Assembly (NCBI GenBank): GCA_023091735.1
Contig: JALKBU010000264.1
Coordinates: 1 to 53,692 of the forward strand
Source of the DNA: Trichomonas tenax
Lineage: Eukaryota > Parabasalia > Trichomonadida > Trichomonadidae
Direction of reading: 5' to 3'
Length of the DNA: 53,692 nucleotides
Both the position numbers and the translations under genes were made by a program. The notes beneath the pieces were generated by a model that worked only from the letters and a program-made list of their open reading frames with translations, did not search any database and was not told the origin of the DNA. Of the stretch, positions 1 through 9,790 are shown piece by piece (positions within the stretch are counted from its first letter, which is position 1; every line of letters starts with the position of its first letter).

Positions 1-141
1 ATGAACTACGTTTATGGTCTTCATACTCAGCGTGGAGTTTCAATCTATAAATGTCAGTATTGTTTAGACTTCAAAGATATTTATAACACTTTTTATAAAG
101 GTGACAATTTGCCCGCGCAAAAAGTGATAGTTTATTCATGA
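1..141 (+). CDS. Partial ORF at window edge, possible end of a Pmp-like gene
   Basis: A 46-codon frame runs from base 1 to a TGA at 139-141 and may extend upstream of the window. It encodes a Cys/Tyr-rich peptide with a YKCQYC stretch that resembles FRCQYC in the Pmp-like pseudogene at 3962-5691. It could therefore be the 3' end or a relic of a surface-protein gene. Its stop lies only about 23 bases before the first initiator of the next gene. The match is short, so function is not established. Base 1 happens to be an ATG, but I would not treat that as the true start. Confidence 0.3.
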   Translation: MNYVYGLHTQRGVSIYKCQYCLDFKDIYNTFYKGDNLPAQKVIVYS

Positions 142-163
142 AAAGTGGCTTTAAGGTTCTATG

Positions 164-182
164 TCACTTTTTGATGTTCACT
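164..182 (+). promoter_or_regulatory. Two trichomonad-type initiator (Inr) elements
   Basis: TCACT occurs at 164-168 inside TGTCACTTTTT and again at 178-182 inside TTCACTTTT, 20-40 bases before the ATG at 204. Both match the trichomonad initiator TCA(+1)YW (established knowledge), so transcription probably starts here with a short leader. Their position also argues against the earlier in-frame ATG at 138. Confidence 0.6.
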
Positions 183-203
183 TTTGTCCTAGACTCGAAA
201 AAA

Positions 204-2492
204 ATGTCTGATAAGCCAAATCCTTTCGGATCATCAACGAGTCCATTCGGAGGCGCATCAAAACCAAGCCCATTCGGGACCTCGGCAACTGCAGGCTCAC
301 CATTTGGCGCTAAAACAGGAACAAGTCCATTTGGTCAATCAAAGAGTCCGTTTGGTGGCTCTTCAACATCAGCAAGTCCATTTGGCTCTGCAAAGGCAAG
401 TTCTAATCCATTTGGCGCGAAAACAGGCGGGTTTGGCGCTTCATCATCTCCATTTGGCTCTGCAAAGGCTTCCAGCGATGTTGCTGCTGACGGAAATCCA
501 GCAGAACCAACATCTACAAAACCAGAATCATCATCTACAACAACACCACCATCAAATCCATTCATGAAATCATCTTCTCCATTCGGCAATGCTAAACCAG
601 TAGGTACAAGTCCATTTGGTGCTAAGCCATCTGGAAATCCATTCGCTGCGCAGGCATCTGGTTCCCCATTTGGTTCCAAACCAGCTGGTTCAAATCCATT
701 AGGTGCTGCAATGATAGAAAAGAAGGAGGAAGCTCCAAAGGCTGAGGAGAAGAAGAAAGAGGCTCCAAAGATAGAAGAAAAGAAGGAGGAAACACCAAAG
801 ACAGAAGAAAAGAAACCAGAAGCTCCAAAGGCCGAGGAAAAGAAGGAGGAAACACCAAAGGCCGAAGAGAAGAAACCAGAAGCTCCAAAGTCCTCTGCTC
901 CACTGCTTTCATCATTCACGTCTGTCAAGCCAGATGAGTCTAAATTTGGTGCTCCAAAGTCCTCTGCTCCACCGCTCTCATCATTTACATCTACAAAGCC
1001 AGATGACTCCAAGTTCGGTGCTCCAAATTCCTCTGCTCCACCGCTTTCATCATTTACAGCTGCTAAGCCAGATGAGTCTAAATTTGGTGCTCCAGCTGAG
1101 TCTAAGCCATCTGCTTCACCATTCGGTTCTGCGAAGTCTTTAGGCCCATCACTTTCATCACTTGCAGGTGCTAAGCCAGATGAGTCCAAGTTTGGTGCTC
1201 CAGAATCCAAGCCAGCAGAAGCTAAGCCAGCATTTGGAACAACTGCATCTCCATTTGGAAAGACAGCTGCAGCCACAACTACAGGTTCTGCCTCTTCATT
1301 TGGCGCTAAAACAGGGACATCAGCATTTGGTGCTGCAAAGTCCTCTGCTCCTCCTATGTCATCATTCACATCTACAAAGCCAGATGAGTCCAAGTTTGGT
1401 GCTCCAGAATCCAAGCCAGCATTTGGAACAGCTGCATCTCCATTTTGTGCAAAGCCTGCAACTGGAAATTTCGGTTCATTTACAAGACAGAATAGTCAGG
1501 CTATTAAGGAGAATGTTCAAGAAGAGAAGAAATACACAGCACATTCTCCGTTCCAGGCTCAAAAGCCAGAGCCAACTGCCGGCTTGAAGGAGGTTCCACT
1601 TCCACCAGAGTCCTCATTCAAGTCAACCCTTGCTGCCAAGTCCCCACTTAAGGCAGCACCAGCTCCAGAACCAGTTACAAAGGCTGCACCAGCTCCAGGA
1701 CCAGCCAAGGCAGAAGAGAAGAAGCCAGAGGTTAAGCTACAAGAAAAGAAGGCCGAAACAAAAGAGCAAACACCAGGTGCAGGTGTCAAGCTCGGCAACT
1801 TCAATCTTGGCGGTTGTGTTACAAATGAGGTGCTTAAGTCAAGACCAACAAGTGCTTGGAGTTTCCATCCACCGGGTGAAAATTCTCCAAAGAAAGAAGA
1901 AGCACCAAAGGCAGATGAAAAACCAAAGACTGGCGTATCTAGTTTTAACCCTACATTAGGAAGACCATCTGCCAAGCCTTCATTCTTCAAGGTGAAGGCT
2001 TCAATGGATGCTCCAGAAGAGAAGAAACCAGAAGAAGCCAAGCCAGAGGAGAAGAAGACCGAAGAGGAGCCAAAGGAGGAACAGGTCGTCGAACCACAGC
2101 GCCATACAAAGCACGTTCATCGCCGCCGTGTTACACCACAGGCACAACCACCTGCTCCACAGATGCCATATCCATACCCGTTTGCATATCCAATGCCATA
2201 TCCACAGGTACCATACGCTAACCCACAGATGCCATACACAGCTCCGCAGATGCCAAATCAGCAGCCTCCATTGCAGATGCCATACATGCCGATGATGCAG
2301 CCTATTATGATTATGATGTGCCCAATTTACATCCCAACACCAGTTCCGCAACAACCACAAACCGATGACGAACGCGAGTATTACGATATCCCAGAAGAAG
2401 TTTATACAAAGGCTCTCGAAATTGCCGGCGAAGGCAACATACTTAAGAAGAAGCATATTAAGAAGGCAATGAAGGAATTAGGTTATAAATAA
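204..2492 (+). CDS. FG-repeat nucleoporin-like protein
   Basis: The 762-aa protein is dominated by low-complexity repeats. Residues 1 to about 170 carry many SPFG, NPFG and SAFG motifs in an S/T/A/G-rich background. A Lys/Glu/Ala/Pro block follows (KAEEKK and EAPK units), then repeated modules ending in SKFGAP, a second charged block, and a Pro/Met/Tyr/Gln-rich stretch near residues 640-720. The last 40 or so residues look foldable and start DDEREYYD. Dense FG dipeptides in an unstructured chain are typical of the nuclear-pore permeability barrier, so an FG nucleoporin is the best reading. No folded nucleoporin domain such as the Nup98 autoproteolytic domain is visible, so the role is inferred. 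I start at 204 because both Inr elements lie between the in-frame ATG at 138 and this one. A secreted or adhesin-like low-complexity protein is less likely because I see no signal peptide. Confidence 0.6.
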   Translation: MSDKPNPFGSSTSPFGGASKPSPFGTSATAGSPFGAKTGTSPFGQSKSPFGGSSTSASPFGSAKASSNPFGAKTGGFGASSSPFGSAKASSDVAADGNPAEPTSTKPESSSTTTPPSNPFMKSSSPFGNAKPVGTSPFGAKPSGNPFAAQASGSPFGSKPAGSNPLGAAMIEKKEEAPKAEEKKKEAPKIEEKKEETPKTEEKKPEAPKAEEKKEETPKAEEKKPEAPKSSAPLLSSFTSVKPDESKFGAPKSSAPPLSSFTSTKPDDSKFGAPNSSAPPLSSFTAAKPDESKFGAPAESKPSASPFGSAKSLGPSLSSLAGAKPDESKFGAPESKPAEAKPAFGTTASPFGKTAAATTTGSASSFGAKTGTSAFGAAKSSAPPMSSFTSTKPDESKFGAPESKPAFGTAASPFCAKPATGNFGSFTRQNSQAIKENVQEEKKYTAHSPFQAQKPEPTAGLKEVPLPPESSFKSTLAAKSPLKAAPAPEPVTKAAPAPGPAKAEEKKPEVKLQEKKAETKEQTPGAGVKLGNFNLGGCVTNEVLKSRPTSAWSFHPPGENSPKKEEAPKADEKPKTGVSSFNPTLGRPSAKPSFFKVKASMDAPEEKKPEEAKPEEKKTEEEPKEEQVVEPQRHTKHVHRRRVTPQAQPPAPQMPYPYPFAYPMPYPQVPYANPQMPYTAPQMPNQQPPLQMPYMPMMQPIMIMMCPIYIPTPVPQQPQTDDEREYYDIPEEVYTKALEIAGEGNILKKKHIKKAMKELGYK

Positions 2493-2693
2493 ATTTTTAT
2501 TAGCATAATTAATTTGCAATAATTTAATATTTGCAATAAAATCATGAAACTAACATATTCAAGGTATTCAAGGTATTTTAGATCAGGCAAAAAATGGCCG
2601 CCTGCATTAAAAAGATTGCATTATTGTAAGAAGATAACGAGATATATGAAGAAAAAGAATTTTATTAAACGTATATTTTCAAAGATCGTGTAA

Positions 2694-3410
2694 ATGAATC
2701 ATCCTGGCTGTTTGAAGCTGAAACCAGGGCCAGATGACATTGCGATACTCACGCCACAGAACTTGAAAGGCTGCCATGAGGACGTTAAAAAGCTAATCAA
2801 CGACATTGGCGCGATGTCATCAAAAGTTCAAGGATTGAACCACGTTATCACAACATTCTCATCGTTTAATAATGGCAATAACAAAATATATATACTTCTT
2901 AGTGAAGATCACAAACAAGCGCTCGGATTCGTAAAAGTTGGACCTCGTCATTTATTTTTCTGGGATCACAGCGGAAGTCAGCGCGAATACACAATTCTGT
3001 CACTTTTGGACTTCTTTGTCGTTCCAACATCGCAAAGAAAAGGATATGGAAAAATTATGATCGACAAAATGCTAGAAACTGAGGGAAAGGAGATGAAGGA
3101 TATACCAATTGACCGTCCATCACCTCTCTGTTTGGCGTTTATGAAGAAACATTTCGGTCTTTCTAATTTCACGCCACAATCGAATAATTTTGTTATTTTT
3201 GAGCAGTTTTGGGGCGAAGAGAACGAAGAGGAGCAACATAAGGGCACAAGTTTACCTTCACTCGTAGGAAAAAGTCGAACTCCGAGGGTGATAACGCCGA
3301 TAACCAATAAACAACAGAATTCGACACTCGGACAATCGAATCAGCCAGCAACGTACAAAGCGAGGACACCTGTGCGCAGACTTAACCCTATCACATGGCT
3401 TCCTTACTAA
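2694..3410 (+). CDS. Alpha-tubulin N-acetyltransferase (MEC-17/ATAT1 family)
   Basis: The 238-aa protein carries the family's GNAT fold signature. KVQGLN at 44-49 is followed by KIYIL, GFVKVG at 78-83, LDFFV at 105-109, the acetyl-CoA loop QRKGYGK at 114-120, IDRPS at 139-143, and NNFVIFEQFW at 164-173. These line up in order with animal ATAT1, which acetylates Lys40 of alpha-tubulin inside microtubules. That suits an organism with flagella, a pelta-axostyle and a costa. The aspartate equivalent to human Asp157 is present (D140), but the residue aligning with catalytic-site Cys120 is Ser103. The tail beyond residue 180 is basic and probably disordered. No initiator matching TCAYW lies close upstream. 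The family assignment is strong; activity is unproven. Confidence 0.88.
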   Translation: MNHPGCLKLKPGPDDIAILTPQNLKGCHEDVKKLINDIGAMSSKVQGLNHVITTFSSFNNGNNKIYILLSEDHKQALGFVKVGPRHLFFWDHSGSQREYTILSLLDFFVVPTSQRKGYGKIMIDKMLETEGKEMKDIPIDRPSPLCLAFMKKHFGLSNFTPQSNNFVIFEQFWGEENEEEQHKGTSLPSLVGKSRTPRVITPITNKQQNSTLGQSNQPATYKARTPVRRLNPITWLPY

Positions 3411-3961
3411 CATTGTTTGTATTTTATATTTTGATTTTAATTATCCCTTCATATTTAAACCAAAACCTATCTACAACGATTCATAACCAAATTCGCATAA
3501 TATCAAAATTTAATTTTATTTCATTCTTAATTCAAATCCATGTATCTTAAATTTTTAATTTTTTCAAAGTTTTATATCGAATTCTTAATGTGCCGATTTA
3601 TAAATAAAATAATCAAATATTGAATTTCAAAATCTCTTCATATCCCAAATATACACTATCCATAACGATGCAAACCTTGTCTGATATCAAGAAATTCTTC
3701 ATTGTCAATTCATCATAATATTTCTTTTTCAGTCTAAAATATATGCTATATCTTATAAATTTACAACCACATGAAAGTTTTCTGATGAATCCTTAATGAG
3801 TTGATATCTAAAGACAAATTTTAAAATTTGATTTTAATATAACTTTTCTTGGTTAATAGATTGTAATATGATTAGATTTAGTGTTGAAAAATTGTTAATA
3901 TCAAAGAAAACTTTTAATATTAAGAGAATAATTATTGTGCAGAGGGTGAAAATTGTTTATT
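3411..3961. other. Intergenic AT-rich region, no gene seen
   Basis: These 551 bases separate the 3' end of the tubulin acetyltransferase gene from the 3' end of the Pmp-like pseudogene (convergent). I see only A/T-rich sequence with short homopolymer runs, and no coding-like frame, hairpin or promoter element. Confidence 0.5.
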
Positions 3962-5691
3962 TTAGACCGGATCGAACTTATTAGCGAATGGATCCTGGGC
4001 GGCATTCTGGTTGTAGATTGGGTTGCCATTTTCGATTGTTGGGCTCTCGTTGAGTGGCTGAGCCATTTCAGCAGCCTCTAAGTTCATTAGTGGTGGTTTT
4101 GACCTTGTGAGCATGTAGATGATGCCACCGATGATGACAACGGAGGCAATGCCAGCAACAGAGTCATCTGGCTTGTCAGTTTTGCCGATGATAGTACCAG
4201 CGTACGCAGCGTCATCTGTCTTTGAAACAGCATCTGGCTTTACACCAGCGCTGATGGAAACACCGACAGATGCTGTGCCTGAGATTGTCTTCACGACTGT
4301 GAAGTTTTCATTCTCGGACTGTGTGGAGCCAGACATTGTTGGATCTGGTGTGAAGAAGAAGAATGGAATGTCTGTTGGCTGTGGTGTTGGAACATACTGC
4401 GTTGGATCTGGTGTTGGAATGTACTGTGTTGGAGCCAACGTTGGGATGTATGGTGTTGGGAATGGCGTGGCATCTGGAATTGGTGTCCTTGTCGGCTTTG
4501 GTATTGGGTGGAGGGCCTGTGTTGGTTTTGGTGTTGGATATGCAGACTTTGTTGGATCTGATGTTGAATGAGGAGACTTTGTTGGTCATGGCGTTCTCTC
4601 TGGGATTGGAGTCGCTGTTGGCGGTGGGATGTATGGGAGGCCGTTGAATCTACAGAATGAGACGTCCTGGTCTGTGTTCTTAACGTTCCATGACTGGATG
4701 ACTGTCTTTGCGACGTTCTGTGAACGCCAGAAGAGATCGAGATTGATTTGCTGTCACTCATAGATGCTCTTTGTGTAGGCGTTAGCTGTGTACCACTTAA
4801 TGAAGTCGTGGTTGGAGTTGTAGTGGACGGCCCAGACAGCCAAAACGTTATCAGAGACTGGAATATCAGATGCTGCCTGGTTGTTATCAACGAAGTTCTT
4901 GTTGTAGCAGTTATCATTGGATTCTATCTAGCATTGATATCCCTGTGGGTAAGAGACAATCAGGACTGCACCGCACGGTAATTTAACGCCACATGGAGAA
5001 ACACTTCTGAGGGTTGTTGTTGTCTTGTGGTCAACGTAGTTGTGGTGAAGCTTGCAGTCAGCGAAATCGAAATGAATGGCATCACCACCATAATGGCACC
5101 AGTTCTGGAGGTATTTGTTGTATGCGATTTCGACCTCTGTTGCGCCCTTGATAGTGCAGGCACCATCTCTGTAGTCAGCCTTGTTCTGGCCGAAGATGCA
5201 ATATTGGCATCTGAAGACATTATATGGTGTATCACGGACGTAAATTGGCCTGCCATAGCATCTGCCATCATGATAAATGGCACCACCTTCGCACTTGGCG
5301 TAGTTATTCCAGAAATTGATATAAGTCCTGTGCGCCGTCCCAAATGTAAATAGCACCACCTTTAAGGGCCCTTGTTGTTGAAGTTGCTGACGTAGTTCTT
5401 GTCGCACCAGACTGAGCCCTGATAACAGAAGAAAATAGCGCCGCCGCACTCATATTTCCAGTTGTTATCTGACCACGCCATGCACTCTATGAATGTCGCG
5501 CCCTTCAAATTGGTGCTACAGATGGAGAAGTAACGGACGTTATCTGGAGAATTTTTGAATGTTCCTTGGAGAACGTATCTCTGTAAATACTGGACGGCAT
5601 TATCCATCGCTGGCTGACTTTCGTGTACTGGCTTCAATATCTTGGAAGATGCACGCTAAAGGATGAGAGAAAACAGAGGTGGGGCAAAACC
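3962..5691 (-). pseudogene. Pmp-like (GGA(I)-motif) surface protein, decayed
   Basis: Read on the minus strand, this is one degraded type I surface protein. A hydrophobic start (LFSLIL) precedes a Cys-rich right-handed beta-helix-like region with GGAIF and GGAIY motifs and FWNN, the GGA(I/L/V) and FxxN signatures of the Pmp family. A stalk of PTP and PTQ repeats follows (about 4600-4340), then a membrane segment near 4110-4150 (VAGIASVVIIGGIIYML) and a short tail containing NPIY. In the main frame there are stops at 4928-4930 (TAG), 4754-4756 (TGA) and 4586-4588 (TGA). Upstream, a TAG lies at 5656-5658, the reading frame shifts at least once between about 5320 and 5365, and no ATG is found before a TAA at 5692-5694. 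Several independent lesions make sequencing error unlikely. The 3' exon, stalk, membrane segment and tail remain intact as an open frame from 4438. Confidence 0.75.
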
Positions 5692-5805
5692 TTATTTTAA
5701 AGATCATTAAGATTCGATGCATATAATTATCATCATATATGAATGCAGATTATAATAAAATCAGCTCATTTTAGAATATCAAAATTTCTTCACTTTTAAC
5801 CGAAA

Positions 5806-5810
5806 AGTGA
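5806..5810 (-). promoter_or_regulatory. Inr-like element of the Pmp-like pseudogene
   Basis: On the minus strand TCACT sits inside GTGTCACTTTTCGG, about 115 bases before the remaining 5' end of the pseudogene. It has the same sequence as the initiators of intact genes in this window, so it may be the relict transcription start. Confidence 0.4.
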
Positions 5811-5814
5811 CACT

Positions 5815-7266
5815 GAGAATCCAAATGCTCATGAATGTCATCACCGATAATAAATGGAAATTATGCAGCATACGCTATCAATTTTATATAAGATCCGCGT
5901 AACATGGATATTTTCTTACATATTTGCAGATAAAAGTCACTTTATCAAAAAATATTAAATATTCGATGTTTAGAAATAATAGATATATAGATACATAGCA
6001 ACATAAACTTAACATCTCTTAATATTGGTCATAAAAATCATAAAAACTCTCATAAAATATAGCTGAAGAGACTGACCTTAAATTAGAGCATTATTCGAAA
6101 AATTTCAAATTTTGCTCAGCTAGGATAAGTAAGGCTCACATATTCTCAGAGAAGATTAACTTATATACATGTCTCATTCATATCATGTAATTGAGAAGAT
6201 GCTTATGCAACGCTTTGGCTAGAAACAACAATACTTTGGCACTAAAAGTTTTTAATGTAAACTTCACAAATTAGAAGTGAGTTCACTTGGTCCAAATTTT
6301 CGATTGCGGATTTGGATTATAAATGTATAGGCAATCATAATTTTCATATTTTTATCGACCAAATCCCATTAGATAAAATAAGGTTCTGCTTTCATTCTTC
6401 TGAAAAAACATTATTTAAATTTAAAATTGTTTACAAAAGTTTCTCAAAAGTATGAAATAATTTTCTCAAATTTTCTGAATCGAGAAGGACTCTGAATTCC
6501 TCTGAAAAATATAATTTAAGCTTTTTAACAATATGCTTATTACTATGTGATATAACTAAATAAAAGAATTTATACTTCACAATTTTTATAAAACCTCGAT
6601 CTATATAGTTATCTAAAAATAATGTTTGACTTTTCCCGATAAATACGATAAAAATTGAATCATATCAAAATTTACTTTCAATTTTATGATATATATGAGA
6701 TCAACAAGTTAGAAAAATGTTTTGCGTAAAAATTAATCAATTGAATTGTATTTTTAATTTTGTAAACTTTTGAATTTTGACAATTTCCTTAAACCGGAAT
6801 TTTCTGCTGAAAATAGCATCCCCATAGTACAGAATCCCAAGAAATCATGATTTAGCGAAAATAAACGAATTTTTTCAATCAATTTTCTCAAAATTACAGC
6901 CAATTAGAGTTATTACAGAATATATGGTTATGGTAGAATATAGTTAGCTGTTATTTACTAGTTAAATTAGATTTATTCTCATTAGTTCAATTCTGATAAT
7001 TTGAAAACCCCATATTTATCAACAAGAATGATGATTTGGACTGGACACAGTACGAATACCTCAGACATAAAATGATTATCCTGAAAACAATGTTTTTTCC
7101 ATGAACGAATTTTTGATATTTTATTCTTCCTTGTTGATCATCAGAGCCTTCATTGGCAGCATCAAGCGGTTCTTTTGACTTTTTCTGTGTTACCCGCAGT
7201 CCGTTATATTCCAAGAAATTCACATGATTGGATGTAAATCGAAAATAATGTTAAACCCCTATTAAC
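5815..7266. other. Intergenic AT-rich region, no gene seen
   Basis: About 1.45 kb of AT-rich sequence with many short open frames but none with coding character. The 78-codon minus frame at 6987-7223 has no relatives that I recognise and I do not support it. Confidence 0.45.
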
Positions 7267-7283
7267 CACACTATAGAAAGTGT

Positions 7284-7603
7284 TGGATATAATAAAGAGG
7301 CACAAAAAAGTGAGGTGTTTACATGGCAAATTTTCTTCATTTTGACATGTAAAATTAGTTAGCTAATTAGAATGTGTATTTATAAAGTTCAATTAAGCTT
7401 GTTATAGCATCGGCAAATCTTATTAGAGAATCTATCAAGCTTATTCGAGTTCATTTCAAGCTTGTTAGAGAGTTTATCAAGCTTGTTAAAGTGCGTATTA
7501 AGCTTGTTAGAGAATCCATCAAACAGACTTTACATGTCAAAACGTATTTAGAACTGCCATGTAAACACTTCACTTTTTTGTGACTCTTTATTATACCCTA
7601 CAA
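7284..7603. mobile_element. MITE-like element with long terminal inverted repeats
   Basis: A 41-base arm at 7288-7328 (starting TATAATAAAGAG and ending GTTTACATGGCA) is repeated in inverse orientation at 7555-7595 with only two or three differences. A second inner inverted pair, TTTTGACATGTAAA, lies at 7340-7353 and 7529-7542. The element is about 320 bases long, has no ORF, and is flanked outside both arms by the same 14 bases, CACACTATAGAAAG (7267-7280 and 7606-7619). The layout is that of a small non-autonomous DNA transposon. The 14-base direct repeat is long for a target-site duplication, so the superfamily is unassigned. Confidence 0.65.
7395..7520. repeat. 21-nt tandem repeat, about six units
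   Basis: AAGCTTGTTAGAG-like cores start at about 7395, 7416 (diverged), 7437, 7458, 7479 and 7500, in an almost exact 21-base phase. The consensus is roughly TCAAGCTTGTTAGAG followed by six variable bases. The array fills the centre of the inverted-repeat element at 7284-7603. Confidence 0.65.
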
Positions 7604-7619
7604 ATCACACTATAGAAAG

Positions 7620-9790
7620 CATAGGCATTCTTTCTTCGTTTTGAATGTAATTATTTTTATCTTTAGCGGATTCACATCAATACTATGCAGTGGTTATCAT
7701 GAAGATTGCCAGACCTTCTTTGTTTTTTCATTTTAAGAGAACGATAACCTAGAGAAAAGGTACCTTGGATCTTTTTTGCTGATATTTTCCAATCAGCTTC
7801 AGGATTTAAGTTATACAAGCCATGAAGATGTATGCATTGTGATATCGAAGAACCTGCACAGAGATTCGCTGAGTTAATAATAATCGTGAAAAACCATATA
7901 TTATTGACACAAATTTTTGAAAAATATTTTACCAAAAAACCAATTTATCCAAAAAATAAATAATAAATTTTAATACATAATAGATGTTGAATATAATTTT
8001 ACCATTACATAAGCAATTTTGATTTTTGGATTTTCAAAAAATCATGAACAATGATATTCATTCCCATTAAAACAGACTAATTGGACTACTGATCATAGAA
8101 ACAACATACAACGCTTAAATATTTCAACATTTTCAAAAAAGTGAAAAATTCATATTCATAAAATGAATTGATAAGCTAGTTATAGATATGATTATAAAAG
8201 TAGAAGTATTTACTCAAAGAAAAAGAACAAAATGTTATAAAAACATTATGAATAAAATCTAAAATAGAGATATTGATAGTTTTATATCTGTAATTAAACC
8301 GAACTATCGATGTCAATTACAAGAATTTCTATAAATATGCATAAATCATCGTTAAATATGGAGAAAATAATCGGATCTCAAAAACCTTCTGTAGCGGCCC
8401 TTAGCAAATTTGTGAGTGATCAGTAGAATGTTAGTAGCAGCTGTGTGTAGAAGATGGAGCCAAAAAATCGGCATAATTTTGTGGTACAAATTTCGAATTT
8501 TAACATATAGGTTTCAAGACGGATTCCGACGCCAGATACTCTTGTAGAAAGTCACTTGTAACGCCAAGGCCAGAAACCAACAAAGTCTAAAAATCGCAAT
8601 ATCTTTGCAATAACTTTAGTCCAGAGCACCTAAATAGGTTCCATGATAAATTCGCTGAGTTACATTTTTGATTGTGCCAGATAGAAAAGTCGAGTTTTGA
8701 ATCCTCACCGAGACACCAAAACTAAACTTCGACCGAGGCCAAAAAAGTGAGATTTTTTAATTACGTACATTATGCCACATGACCTTTCCTAGAGATTTAT
8801 AACTTCAATTCAGGGATATCGGCGCTATACACACACTGGGGCCTGTGTATATGTAATATTGCAGTGGTTGTTGGAATTCCCATTTTTGACTCTCAATTGT
8901 CCTTTTGATTGGAAAAATGAAGATGCACACACTCAATGCATCATCTTTTTAATAATTCTGCATGGTTATTTTGACTGTGATGATAATTCGGTTTTTCCAA
9001 AATCGCGGGTTTAAAGTCGATCAACGGAACATTGAACAAGATATTGTCATCAGATGGGTTTAATAAATAACCAAAAATTAATATCAAACAAATCAAAAAT
9101 GCGATTTTTAATTGTGATTTGCAGCAATAGAAGATGTTTGATCTGTATAAATCCTTTGGTAGTCAACTATAGGAAGTTCAAACCCTAAAAATCAGAGAAT
9201 TTAGTATGGAACACGCATAATTTGCACAATCTTGATGCGTTTTTCAAATATCAGGAACACATTCTTTAGAACAAAATGCTTTGATACATTTCATAGATAA
9301 TATCGTTTTGAATTTGATTTATGCAATTAAAACAATGTCATCAATATGAATATCGATTACGAACATGTTCATAAAATCTGTTATAAGATATGTAAACCTA
9401 TCAAAATGTTTTATATTAGAAATGCGTATAATTCCTCAATATCGTTATATCCAAAATATTCTTTATCAATTATCAAACGATGAATATTCAAGGATATATG
9501 ATATATTAGCAACATAAATATTGATTTTGTAGTAACTTTTTAACAAATAGAGAGTTGTATCAATGACCAAAAATGAATATTGATAAATGAAAATCAATAA
9601 ATTTATGAGAAATTAACTAAATAAGCAATATATTGATAGCCATAATAGAGGAATGCTTATATTTCTTGTTTTTTGTGTGAAATCGATTATATGATGAGAA
9701 AAAATGAAAAGCAAAGAATAAATTTGATTTTGACAGATAACTTTACATCAATATATCGACAAATTTACACGACAAAATGTCAAATTTGTT
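7620..9790. other. Intergenic region upstream of the TOR gene
   Basis: No supported gene. The stretch from about 8380 to 9060 is noticeably less AT-rich and less repetitive than its surroundings and could be an old, decayed gene or element, but I found no coherent frame in it. The rest is AT-rich spacer. I could not find a convincing TCAYW initiator immediately before the TOR start. Confidence 0.4.

Noticed and set aside
138..203. Upstream in-frame ATG of the FG-repeat gene
   Set aside because: The initiator elements at 164-182 lie after it, so the mRNA would not contain it.
335..1414. Long minus-strand open frame opposite the FG-repeat gene
   Set aside because: It is a mirror of the repetitive plus-strand codons; the plus-strand product has FG motifs, promoter elements and a sensible terminus.
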